23,710 nucleotides of DNA from an uncultured Lachnospiraceae bacterium (GTDB taxonomy: Bacteria; Bacillota; Clostridia; Lachnospirales; Lachnospiraceae): positions 1-23,710 of the forward strand of contig CAJUPI010000049.1 of the NCBI GenBank assembly GCA_910588125.1, given 5' to 3'. Position 1 is the first letter of the stretch. Each line of letters starts with the position of its first letter. The position numbers were made by a program, and so were the translations under genes. The notes under the pieces were generated by a model that did not search any database, was not told the DNA's origin, and saw only the letters and a program-made list of their open reading frames with translations. This document shows, piece by piece, positions 15,203 to 22,374 of the stretch.

Positions 15203-15565
15203 TTACACACCAGCCACATTCTTTGTGGCAATGACCGGAATCCCGGTCCCGGCGCAATTCTCAATTACCACATCCCCGATAGCCACTGGCGCATTGATTG
15301 TGGTCTTGCGGATCTCTTCCATAATTTCAAAAATCTTACCCTTCGGAATATCCTCCTTGGTCTTGACCGATACCATCTCCAGCTCTCCGCCGATTACATG
15401 TACGCTGGAGGTCACAATTCTGGTGGGGCTCAAAACCTCCTTGCGGGCATAGTCATCGCCCCTCTTGCAAGTATTTCCACTTACCTCCACGTTCTCCCCG
15501 TCTATACGGACAGTCAATGGGCATCCCAACGGGCACCCGATACAGATCAGTTCTCTCGTCTCCAT
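15203..15565 (-). CDS. DUF1667 four-cysteine protein, G3P oxidation accessory subunit
   Basis: Small 120-residue protein with an N-terminal CxxCxxxC set (Cys8, Cys11, Cys15 in CIGCPLGC) and Cys33 in NTCKRG, the DUF1667 pattern that resembles the iron-sulfur or metal-binding head of molybdopterin oxidoreductases. The C-terminal half ends in VVIENCAGTGIPVIATKNV. It begins 1 nt after the stop of the FAD/NAD oxidoreductase gene, with GGAGG 9 nt before ATG, and is the last of three tightly packed genes. DUF1667 proteins recur next to GlpA-like dehydrogenases in anaerobic bacteria and probably carry electrons within that complex, taking the place of GlpC. Function is inferred from gene order. Confidence 0.85.
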   Translation of the reverse strand: METRELICIGCPLGCPLTVRIDGENVEVSGNTCKRGDDYARKEVLSPTRIVTSSVHVIGGELEMVSVKTKEDIPKGKIFEIMEEIRKTTINAPVAIGDVVIENCAGTGIPVIATKNVAGV

Positions 15566-15566
15566 A

Positions 15567-16832
15567 TTATTCCACCTCCGTACAAATCACGATATTCTTC
15601 AAATCCGGATACTCCCCAAAGCTGTCCTTCTTAAGGACTACCTGCTCCATCTCTCCGGGCGCCAGCACTTTTTTCTTCTTCTTAGAAATCTGGACTCCAT
15701 CATAATACACACTGATATAGCGATCCTTATACACATCTGCCACACGGAAACGGACTGTCACCTTCTCCTGCATATTGTTGACATCCAAAGTCTGCGGCAC
15801 CGTATAACGGACGCCATTCTCCGCTTTAAGTTCAACCAGATGGCAATTGCCCTTTTCTTCTCCGCTCTTTACATACTCTGCCGCATTGGTTCCAGCCAGC
15901 GTCGCTTCCTCAGATACATAGTCCACCAGATCATGCACATGAAGTACATTGCCACAGGCAAACACACCCTCAGCGCTTGTCTCTAACTGGTCATTGACCT
16001 CCGGGCCAGAAGTAATCCGGCTCATGTCAATACCGATGCTGCGGCTCAGCTCATTCTCCGGAATCAGGCCGACTGACAACAGCAGCGTATCACAGCTATA
16101 GTGCTCTTCAGTCCCCGGAATCGGCTTACGGTCCGGTCCTACCTGTGCGATCGTAATACCCGTCACCCGCTCCTTGCCCTCGATATTTACAACTGTATGG
16201 CTCAGCTTCAGCGGAATGCCATAGTCATCCAGGCACTGTACGATATTTCTCTTTAAGCCACCGGAATATGGCATCAGCTCTGCCACTACCTTTACCTTGG
16301 CGCCTTCTAAGGTCATTCTTCTGGCCATGATCAGCCCAATATCGCCGGAACCCAGGATCACGACCTCCCTGCCCACGCTGAAGCCCTCGATGTTCATCAG
16401 CCGCTGTGCCGTACCAGCGGAATAAATGCCTGCCGGACGGTAACCCGGAATATTCAAGGCACCTCTCGGACGCTCCCGGCATCCCATGGCCAGGATAATC
16501 GCCTTCGCCTGAATGGTGGTCAGGCCATCCTCTTTGTTGATAACCGTGACCTCCTTATCCTTGTTGATGTCAATAACCATGGTGTTCAGCTTATACGGAA
16601 TCTTCTCCGCCTCCACCATCTCAATATAACGTGCCGCATACTCTGGCCCGGTCAGCTCCTCCTTGAAGGTATGAAGGCCAAAGCCATTGTGGATACACTG
16701 ATTTAAGATTCCGCCCAGACAGCCGTCGCGTTCCAGAATCAGAATATCCTGAATACCTGCCTTTCTTGCAGCCACTGCTGCCGCAAGCCCCGCAGGGCCC
16801 CCGCCGATAATTACGATATCATGCTTTGCCAT
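15567..16832 (-). CDS. NAD(P)/FAD-dependent oxidoreductase of the anaerobic G3P dehydrogenase cluster
   Basis: Two-dinucleotide-fold flavoprotein, 421 residues. The FAD loop GGGPAG is at 10-15, the NAD(P)H loop GSGDIG is in the middle of the chain (VVILGSGDIGLIMARRMT), and ACGN (GVFACGNVLHVHDLVDYV) marks the second FAD contact. A Cys-containing segment GCLGGILNQCIHNGFG follows the first fold. It lacks the Cys-x4-Cys active site of classical disulfide reductases. The C-terminal 90 residues form a beta-rich domain with a KKKKK patch. It starts 12 bp after the GlpA-like gene and abuts DUF1667. In this arrangement it likely passes electrons from G3P oxidation to NAD(P)+ or another carrier, so it corresponds to the GlpB position without being a GlpB homologue by obvious sequence. 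Confidence 0.85.
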   Translation of the reverse strand: MAKHDIVIIGGGPAGLAAAVAARKAGIQDILILERDGCLGGILNQCIHNGFGLHTFKEELTGPEYAARYIEMVEAEKIPYKLNTMVIDINKDKEVTVINKEDGLTTIQAKAIILAMGCRERPRGALNIPGYRPAGIYSAGTAQRLMNIEGFSVGREVVILGSGDIGLIMARRMTLEGAKVKVVAELMPYSGGLKRNIVQCLDDYGIPLKLSHTVVNIEGKERVTGITIAQVGPDRKPIPGTEEHYSCDTLLLSVGLIPENELSRSIGIDMSRITSGPEVNDQLETSAEGVFACGNVLHVHDLVDYVSEEATLAGTNAAEYVKSGEEKGNCHLVELKAENGVRYTVPQTLDVNNMQEKVTVRFRVADVYKDRYISVYYDGVQISKKKKKVLAPGEMEQVVLKKDSFGEYPDLKNIVICTEVE

Positions 16833-16844
16833 CTCGCTGCCCTC

Positions 16845-18281
16845 CTATTTCTGACCGGTCAACATATTGGAACCGGGTGCATTTTTACAAATATCTTCCA
16901 TCTCCATGCCGCGCTCTCTTGCCAGAATCTCCATAGTTCTGGGAGTGCAAAAACCTGCCTGGCACCGTCCCATTCCCTGACGTACCCGGCGCTTAATGCC
17001 GTCTAAGGACACTGCTCCTAAGGTGCGGTTGATGGCATCCACAATCTCGCCCTCGCTGACGCCCTCGCAGCGGCAGATAATGGTTCCGTACTCCGGGCGC
17101 TCCTTGATCAGGGCGGCCCGCTCCTCTTTGCTCAGCTTTTCCGGCCGCACAAAACCTTTTCGCTTGCCGTTCCACTCCGTCTTTTTGGCCGCCCCTGCCT
17201 TCTCCGCTACCTTCTCAGCCAGATAAACGCCGATTGCTGGTGCGCTGGTCAATCCCGGAGACTCGATGCCTGCCGCATCAAAGAAGCCTGGTGCATCCTC
17301 AGCCTCTCCCACAATGAAGTCATCTCCGTCCTCATGAGCACGCAATCCGGAGAAGGAAGTAATCACCTGGCGGAAGGGCACATTCTTTACGCTGACGCTT
17401 CCTTTTTCCATGATCTCTGCCAGCTCCTCTGCCGTGGTAGCCGTGGCTTCCTTGTCCTCGATATTCTTAGCTGTCGGCCCGGTCAGCAGATTACCGTGGA
17501 TGGTAGGAGTCACCAGGATGCCCTTGCCCAATTTGCCCGGCAGCTGGAAGATCGTGTGCTTCACATGATTCCCCGCTTCCTTGTCCAACAGGCAATAATC
17601 CCCCTTACGGGGAGTGATATGCAGTTTTCTCTCGCTGACCATATTATGAATCTCATCTGCATAGACACCGGCAGCATTGATCACATAAGTTGTGTGCACT
17701 ACGCCGTTTGCCGTCTCCATGTCAAAGCCGTTTGCTGTCTTTATAACCTTCTTTACTTCTTCATTGAAGATAAACTCCACTCCGTTATCACAGGCGTTTT
17801 CAGCCAGGGCAATGGTCAGGCCAAAGGGACATACAATGCCGCCGGTCGGTGCATACAACGCCGCTACCACGGCATCGCTGACATTGGGCTCCATAGCTCG
17901 CGCCTCATCCCCGGTAATGATCTTCAAATCCGGCACTCCGTTTTTCACGCCCTTGTCATATAATTCCTGCAATGCCGGCCGATCCTCCTCGGCAAAACAC
18001 AAAATCAAAGAACCGTTCCTGTCAAATTCAAAGTCCAAATCCTCTGCCAACTCCCCCATCATACGGTTGCCCTCCACATTGAAACGAGCCTTTACCGAGC
18101 CGGGAACTGCGTCATGTCCGGCATGGACAATGGCACTGTTGGCCTTGGATGTACCAGAGCAAACATCCTCCTCCCGCTCAATCAGCGCTGTGTGCATCTC
18201 ATAGCGGGAAAGCTCTCTCGCTATCGCACAGCCGGTCACACCGCCGCCGATAATCACCGCATCGAAATTCCATTCCTTCAT
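16845..18281 (-). CDS. GlpA-like FAD-dependent glycerol-3-phosphate dehydrogenase with BFD-type [2Fe-2S] domain
   Basis: Predicted to oxidise glycerol-3-phosphate to dihydroxyacetone phosphate. The DAO-type FAD domain opens with VIIGGGVTGCAIARELSRY (residues 9-27) and carries SGTSKANSAIVHAGHD. Near the C terminus CRC (Cys403, Cys405) and CQAGFC (Cys440, Cys445) give the CxC...CxxxxC ligand set of a BFD-like [2Fe-2S] domain, as in GlpA. The start is ATG 18281 with GGAGG 7 nt upstream, giving 478 residues; the frame open to 18362 would add a Cys- and Arg-rich tail inside the leader and has no ribosome binding site. It is first of a three-gene unit (with the FAD/NAD oxidoreductase and DUF1667) transcribed from a promoter whose leader terminator matches that of glpK, implying control by GlpP. 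Confidence 0.9.
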   Translation of the reverse strand: MKEWNFDAVIIGGGVTGCAIARELSRYEMHTALIEREEDVCSGTSKANSAIVHAGHDAVPGSVKARFNVEGNRMMGELAEDLDFEFDRNGSLILCFAEEDRPALQELYDKGVKNGVPDLKIITGDEARAMEPNVSDAVVAALYAPTGGIVCPFGLTIALAENACDNGVEFIFNEEVKKVIKTANGFDMETANGVVHTTYVINAAGVYADEIHNMVSERKLHITPRKGDYCLLDKEAGNHVKHTIFQLPGKLGKGILVTPTIHGNLLTGPTAKNIEDKEATATTAEELAEIMEKGSVSVKNVPFRQVITSFSGLRAHEDGDDFIVGEAEDAPGFFDAAGIESPGLTSAPAIGVYLAEKVAEKAGAAKKTEWNGKRKGFVRPEKLSKEERAALIKERPEYGTIICRCEGVSEGEIVDAINRTLGAVSLDGIKRRVRQGMGRCQAGFCTPRTMEILARERGMEMEDICKNAPGSNMLTGQK

Positions 18282-18434
18282 GTCTCTTCCTCCATATACA
18301 TTTTTGCGCCTCTGCAGCCATGCATGGACATGGCCACACCTACCAGTCAGATAACAGCCCAAACATCTCGGATTGTTATCCAGTCAGTTACTTCCCCCTC
18401 TGATTCTTTATAACTGCCCTTTTTCGCAGGTTAT

Positions 18435-18486
18435 AAAAAAAGAGTAAGGAGAATAAACGGTCTATCCGCTTCCTTCACCTTACTCT
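18435..18486 (-). terminator. Leader terminator of the GlpA-like operon
   Basis: AGAGTAAGG (18486-18478) pairs with CCTTACTCT (18449-18441) and is followed by seven T residues (18441-18435). The stem is topped by CGG (18468-18466) and CCG (18460-18458) around a 5-nt loop. Because it lies about 30 nt into the transcript and 150 nt ahead of the gene, it must be read through for expression. It resembles the glpK leader hairpin in layout with compensating base changes. Confidence 0.85.
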
Positions 18487-18500
18487 GTCATCTCAAAGGT
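18483..18500 (-). promoter_or_regulatory. Candidate GlpP target / antiterminator block before the GlpA-like gene
   Basis: ACCTT (18500-18496) then GAGATGACAGAG (18494-18483), shared with the glpK leader. ACCTT can pair with AAGGT (18481-18477), which overlaps the 5' arm of the terminator, so the two structures exclude each other as in an antitermination switch. Confidence 0.65.
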
Positions 18501-18515
18501 TTTTTAACTGTCTTA

Positions 18516-18545
18516 ATGCTACCACAGTTCTACAGGAATTGTCAA
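18516..18545 (-). promoter_or_regulatory. Promoter of the GlpA-like operon
   Basis: Minus strand TTGACA (18545-18540), 18-bp spacer, TAGCAT (18521-18516). It closely parallels the glpK promoter, which has TTGACA, the same 18-bp spacer, TGG just before the -10 and TTAA across its end. Confidence 0.82.
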
Positions 18546-18591
18546 GACAATTTTACCATTTCTTTTTGTTAAATTTTTAACCGCATTGTCA

Positions 18592-19293
18592 CTATTCACT
18601 AATGGTAATGACTCCCGGCATCTCCGCCAGATGCGAGAATAGAGTTGCTTTGTCAAAACCCGGAGGATAGACTACCTCAAACTCCAGCTTGACCTCTTCC
18701 TTTTTATTTTTATGAATCTTGACTGAAGCTACATCCACCCTGGAATCATCCAGGTATTTTCGCATATTTTTGACGGCATCCGCCTCCTGGACAAGGGTCA
18801 TGCGAATCATTCCGGCAGAAGCCACTTTCGCCAGATAAGCGATTCGATGGGTGATGATTTGCATCACAATCAAAACCAAAGCCGAGGCAATCCCAATCAC
18901 ATAAAGCCCGGAACCCACGGCCAAGCCCACGCTTGCCGTTGCCCACAGCCCGGCCGCCGTCGTCAATCCGTTGACCAGATTATTTCTGACAAAAATAATT
19001 CCTGCACCCAGAAAACCCACGCCACTGACCACCTGCGCTGCCACCCGGGCCGCATCATAATCCGGAATATCCTGGAACCCGTACTTGGACACCACCATGG
19101 CGAGGGCTGAGCCAAGCGCCACGATTGCATGTGTGCGCGTACCAGCAGACTTGTTTCGGTTCTTCCGCTCGTTTCCGATCAGCCACCCCAGAATACAGGC
19201 TAAACCCACACGCAAAATCAATTCTGCCTCACCAAGTAGAAACATCGGATCGGTCAGACCCTGGACTACCACTCCCAGTGAATCAACTGTCAT
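18592..19293 (-). CDS. MgtC/SapB family membrane protein with C-terminal ACT-like domain
   Basis: Membrane protein of the MgtC family (233 residues). The N-terminal half has about four or five membrane segments and the family signature LRVGLACILGWLIGNERKNR followed by AGTRTHAIVALGSALAMVVS, then VVSGVGFLGAGIIF and GLTTAAGLWATASVGLAVG. The C-terminal 75 residues (from about MIRMTLVQEADAV) form an ACT-like soluble domain. AGGAGG sits 8 nt before ATG. It lies 62 bp after glpK with no visible terminator or promoter between them, so it is probably cotranscribed. Why an MgtC-type protein (linked elsewhere to magnesium limitation, membrane potential and F-ATPase) should follow glpK is not evident. 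Confidence 0.9.
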   Translation of the reverse strand: MTVDSLGVVVQGLTDPMFLLGEAELILRVGLACILGWLIGNERKNRNKSAGTRTHAIVALGSALAMVVSKYGFQDIPDYDAARVAAQVVSGVGFLGAGIIFVRNNLVNGLTTAAGLWATASVGLAVGSGLYVIGIASALVLIVMQIITHRIAYLAKVASAGMIRMTLVQEADAVKNMRKYLDDSRVDVASVKIHKNKKEEVKLEFEVVYPPGFDKATLFSHLAEMPGVITISE

Positions 19294-19355
19294 ATGTATT
19301 CCCTCCTGCTATTTAACAATTACCGCAACCGTTCACATCGCTTGTACTGCTGCGA

Positions 19356-20852
19356 TTATTCCTCCTCAGACCAGCAGAGCGCACACTTCACCGCACGCTT
19401 CCAGCCCTTCACCAGCTTTTGCCGGTTCTCCTCCTCCATGGCGCTCACAAAAGAACGGGAAATCTGCCAGTTTTTGCGGATCTCCTCCTTACTCTTCCAG
19501 TAACCCACAGCCAGCCCTGCCAGATAAGCCGCGCCCAGAGCCGTTGTCTCGATACACTCCGGACGGACAATCTCCGCATTCAGGATATCCGACTGGAACT
19601 GCATCAGGAAATTGTTGGCGCAAGCTCCTCCGTCCACCTTCAACTGCTTTAGGGGAATCCCAGAATCCTGCTGCATCGCCTCGATCAGATCGGATACTTG
19701 ATATGCCATGGACTCTACCGTTGCCCGGATAAAATGTTCCTTGTTAGTGCCGCGGGTCACTCCCACAATCGTCCCCCGGGCATACTGATCCCAGTAAGGC
19801 GCCCCCAGCCCGGCAAAGGCTGGTACCACATATACGCCACCGGTGTCATCCACCGAGTTGCAATACTCTTCTGTCTGCCCCGCCGTACGCACCATACGCA
19901 TCTCGTCCCGCAGCCACTGCACGGCCGCCCCTGCCACGAACACACTGCCCTCAAGCGCATACTGATTTTCATCCTGGCTGCTGGCCGCAATCGTAGTCAA
20001 CAGGCCATGATGGGACTTTACGGCGGCATTTCCGGTATTCATCAACAGGAAACAGCCAGTACCGTAAGTGTTTTTCATCTCTCCGGCATCAAAGCAGCAC
20101 TGGCCAAACAGCGCCGCCTGCTGATCTCCGGCGGCCCCGGCAATCGGAATCTTGCCTCCCATGACATCCGAGGACGTGTAGCCGTAGACACAGCTGGACG
20201 GCTTTACATCCGGCAGCATGCATCTGGGAATCCGGAAATACTCCAGTATCTCCTCATCCCAGCATTTTTTATGGATATCAAACAGCATAGTACGCGCCGC
20301 ATTGGTATAATCCGTCACATGGATGCAGCCCTTGGTCAGATTCCAGATCAGCCAAGTATCCACCGTGCCGAACAGCAAATCCCCCCGCTCTGCCCGCTCC
20401 CTGGCACCTTCTACATGATCCAGAATCCACTCAATCTTACTCCCTGAAAAATAGGCGTCCGGAATCAGCCCGGTGCGGTCAATGATCTTCTCCTCCAGCC
20501 CATCCTCCTTCAATTTTTCAATGCGGTCCGCCGTACGGCGACATTGCCAGACAATCGCATTGTACACCGGTTCCCCGGTATCCCGGTCCCAGACGATGGT
20601 CGTCTCTCTCTGGTTCGTGATGCCAATGGCAGCAATGTCACTGTAATGGGCGCCGATCTTTCCCATGGCCTCCATCGTCACTGAGAGCTGCGAAGACCAG
20701 ATCTCCATCGGGTTATGCTCCACCCAGCCAGGCTGCGGATAAATCTGCGTAAATTCCTTCTGCGCCACACTGCAGATGGTTCCCTGTTCATCGAACAAGA
20801 TACACCGGGAGCTTGTGGTTCCCTGATCCAGTGCAATTACATACTTGCCCAT
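19356..20852 (-). CDS. glpK: Glycerol kinase
   Basis: Cytosolic FGGY-family kinase making sn-glycerol-3-phosphate from glycerol and ATP. The 498 residues match the family length and carry the phosphate-binding start ALDQGTTSSRCILFD, TNQRETTIVWDRDTG (Arg82, Glu83), AGDQQAALFGQ with the catalytic-base Asp243, YGTGCFLL, and the late VDGGACANNFLMQFQSD signature. AGGAGGAGAAGG precedes ATG 20852. The segment YGYTSSDVMGGKIPIAG (224-240) is one residue shorter than its Bacillus counterpart and lacks the YHFFG histidine that is phosphorylated by HPr in many Bacillota, so PTS-dependent activation may be absent. It is read from a leader with a conditional terminator shared in design with the GlpA-like operon, pointing to GlpP control. 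No glpF lies next to it. Confidence 0.96.
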   Translation of the reverse strand: MGKYVIALDQGTTSSRCILFDEQGTICSVAQKEFTQIYPQPGWVEHNPMEIWSSQLSVTMEAMGKIGAHYSDIAAIGITNQRETTIVWDRDTGEPVYNAIVWQCRRTADRIEKLKEDGLEEKIIDRTGLIPDAYFSGSKIEWILDHVEGARERAERGDLLFGTVDTWLIWNLTKGCIHVTDYTNAARTMLFDIHKKCWDEEILEYFRIPRCMLPDVKPSSCVYGYTSSDVMGGKIPIAGAAGDQQAALFGQCCFDAGEMKNTYGTGCFLLMNTGNAAVKSHHGLLTTIAASSQDENQYALEGSVFVAGAAVQWLRDEMRMVRTAGQTEEYCNSVDDTGGVYVVPAFAGLGAPYWDQYARGTIVGVTRGTNKEHFIRATVESMAYQVSDLIEAMQQDSGIPLKQLKVDGGACANNFLMQFQSDILNAEIVRPECIETTALGAAYLAGLAVGYWKSKEEIRKNWQISRSFVSAMEEENRQKLVKGWKRAVKCALCWSEEE

Positions 20853-20951
20853 ATCCTTCTCCTCCTGTTCCGCCTTTCTGATAACCTCACCATTCCCTGC
20901 TTGACCTTCTTTCCGGCAAGACCTTTGTTAATTTTTTCTCAACCGATCTAG

Positions 20952-20996
20952 AAAAGCAGGGGGATGAACGGTCACCCGCATTCATCTACCTGCTCT
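20952..20996 (-). terminator. Leader terminator of glpK
   Basis: AGCAGG (20994-20989) pairs with CCTGCT (20960-20955), followed by TTTT (20955-20952). Inside, GATGAA (20986-20981) pairs with TTCATC (20968-20963) and CGG (20978-20976) with CCG (20971-20969), capped by GTGA, a GNRA-type tetraloop, with a 2-nt TG bulge between the inner stems. It lies about 30 nt after the transcription start and 100 nt before glpK, so glpK expression requires read-through. Confidence 0.82.
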
Positions 20997-21009
20997 GTCA
21001 TCTCTAAGG
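20993..21009 (-). promoter_or_regulatory. Candidate GlpP target / antiterminator block before glpK
   Basis: CCTTAGAGATGACAGAG, the same block as before the GlpA-like gene apart from one base. It ends at the 5' arm of the terminator hairpin. Here the alternative pairing (CCT with AGG at 20991-20989) is only 3 bp, so direct recognition by GlpP may matter more than the stem. Confidence 0.65.
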
Positions 21010-21030
21010 CGTTATCTTTTTATGTGTTTA

Positions 21031-21060
21031 ATACTACCATGAAATCTTCAGATATGTCAA
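21031..21060 (-). promoter_or_regulatory. Promoter of glpK
   Basis: Minus strand TTGACA (21060-21055), 18-bp spacer, TAGTAT (21036-21031). The transcript would start near 21024, with about 170 nt of leader carrying the conditional terminator. No CcpA-type cre site was recognised near it by eye. Confidence 0.82.
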
Positions 21061-21090
21061 GTACAAATGTGGATTTTTACCATTTACTTG

Positions 21091-22254
21091 TCACTGCATC
21101 CTCACCATCGGCAATTCATTATTCACACCTTTTGACAGCAAAATCTGGTGCAGATCCACTATCCCCTGGTGAAATGCCGCCGCACAGGAAGTCAGGTAAA
21201 GATCCCACATTCTGACAAATTCCTCTCCTCTTCCTGCGGCAATCACCTCTTTGCTTTTTTGAAAATTTTCCCGCCAGCACAACAGTGTCTTCGTATAATG
21301 ACGCCGCAGGCTCTCCACATCCAACGTCCGCAGCTCATACTCCGGAAGCAAATTCACAATCTCCCGCAGGCTGGGAATCACCCCGCCGGGAAAAATGTAT
21401 TTTCGAATAAACGGATCCCCGGCATGCTCCTTTTGGGCACTGATAAAATGCAGTAAAAACAGCCCGCCTGGTTTTAGCACCTGCACAACATTTTTCAGAA
21501 ACCGCTCATAATTTCCCCGTCCCACATGTTCAATCATCCCTACACTGACGACCCGATCAAACTGCAGGCCGCTTTTTTCCAGCTCCCGATAATCCAGCCG
21601 CCGCACTTCCAGCCGATCCTCCAGCTTCTGCTCACGGATCTCCCGGGAAAACTGCTGATACTGCTCCTCGCTCAGAGTAATACCTACCCCCTTCACGCCA
21701 TAGCGCTTAGCCGCCCGCATCAGCAAAAATCCCCAACCGCAGCCGATATCCAAAAGCGTCATTCCCATTTCCAGATGCAGCTTTTTCAGAATATGATCCA
21801 CCTTTGCCACCTGTGCCTCAAACAAGGTATCTCCGGGATTTCTGAAATAGCCACAAGAATAGCTCATCGTTTCATCCAGCCACAAGCGGTAAAAATCATT
21901 TCCCATGTCGTAATGGGAGGAAACTTCCTGTCGCTGATTCTTCTCTGCCAGAGACGAATGCAAAAGTCCGTGAAGCGCCATGGGATTCAGCCGGAAATGC
22001 TCCATCTGCCCAAGAAACATATCCAAAACCTCATAAAGGTCCCGATCCAGTTCAATATCCCCACGTATATATGCCTCTCCCAAAGCCAGGGATGTGCTTT
22101 TTAACAATTCCTTTTTAGGAATCTCCCGATTCAGTTTAACCTTAAACTGTGCCGGTCCTGTTCCCAGTGTGTGAAATTCCTGTGCCGTTTCCAGCTCAAA
22201 GGCCACCGGAATCAGCTCCTGCAGATACCGGCTGATATAATCTTTTCTGCGCAT
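21091..22254 (-). CDS. cfa: Cyclopropane-fatty-acyl-phospholipid synthase
   Basis: Membrane-associated SAM-dependent methylene transferase that converts unsaturated acyl chains of phospholipids to cyclopropane chains. The 387-residue product has an N-terminal lipid-binding region and a C-terminal methyltransferase domain with LLDIGCGWGFLLMRAAKRYG (SAM loop), GITLSEEQ, MIEHVGRGNYERF, LHFISAQ, FIRKYIFPGGVIPSL and the closing MWDLYLTSCAAAFHQG, all typical of CFA synthases. ATG 22254 is preceded by a modest AGGG. Upstream lies the inverted repeat TGTAACAG/CTGTTACA. It is separated from maf by 120 bp, and its end lies about 30 bp before the glpK promoter. Full-length and intact by appearance. Confidence 0.93.
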   Translation of the reverse strand: MRRKDYISRYLQELIPVAFELETAQEFHTLGTGPAQFKVKLNREIPKKELLKSTSLALGEAYIRGDIELDRDLYEVLDMFLGQMEHFRLNPMALHGLLHSSLAEKNQRQEVSSHYDMGNDFYRLWLDETMSYSCGYFRNPGDTLFEAQVAKVDHILKKLHLEMGMTLLDIGCGWGFLLMRAAKRYGVKGVGITLSEEQYQQFSREIREQKLEDRLEVRRLDYRELEKSGLQFDRVVSVGMIEHVGRGNYERFLKNVVQVLKPGGLFLLHFISAQKEHAGDPFIRKYIFPGGVIPSLREIVNLLPEYELRTLDVESLRRHYTKTLLCWRENFQKSKEVIAAGRGEEFVRMWDLYLTSCAAAFHQGIVDLHQILLSKGVNNELPMVRMQ

Positions 22255-22264
22255 ACTGTCACCC

Positions 22265-22293
22265 TGTAACAGATTGATTTTCTTTCTGTTACA
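22265..22293. promoter_or_regulatory. 8-bp inverted repeat upstream of cfa
   Basis: TGTAACAG (22265-22272) and CTGTTACA (22286-22293) are perfect inverted copies separated by 13 bp, ending about 10 bp before the cfa start codon. It could be an operator or an mRNA hairpin close to the ribosome binding site. No clear promoter for cfa was found in the gap. Confidence 0.5.
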
Positions 22294-22374
22294 TTACCTT
22301 TCCTGCTCACCCGCAAAGGCTTCTATTTCTGACAGTATTGCCCCGTTTCCCGTCTGCTAAACACGCAATAAAAA

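Larger units (their letters stand above)
18282..18591. other. Intergenic region and long leader before the GlpA-like gene
   Basis: Contains a promoter (18516-18545), the GlpP-type leader and terminator (18435-18500) and about 150 nt of further leader. In that last part GATAACA (18350-18356) and TGTTATC (18374-18380) form a 7-bp inverted repeat with CAGTCAG copies at 18345-18351 and 18381-18387. No gene is credible. Confidence 0.65.

Noticed and set aside
15567..16832. Classical thioredoxin-reductase or disulfide-reductase assignment
   Set aside because: No CxxC or Cys-x4-Cys redox pair in the expected place; gene order ties it to G3P oxidation instead.
19698..20447. Plus-strand open frame opposite glpK
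   Set aside because: Shadow of glycerol kinase; the glpK frame carries every family motif.
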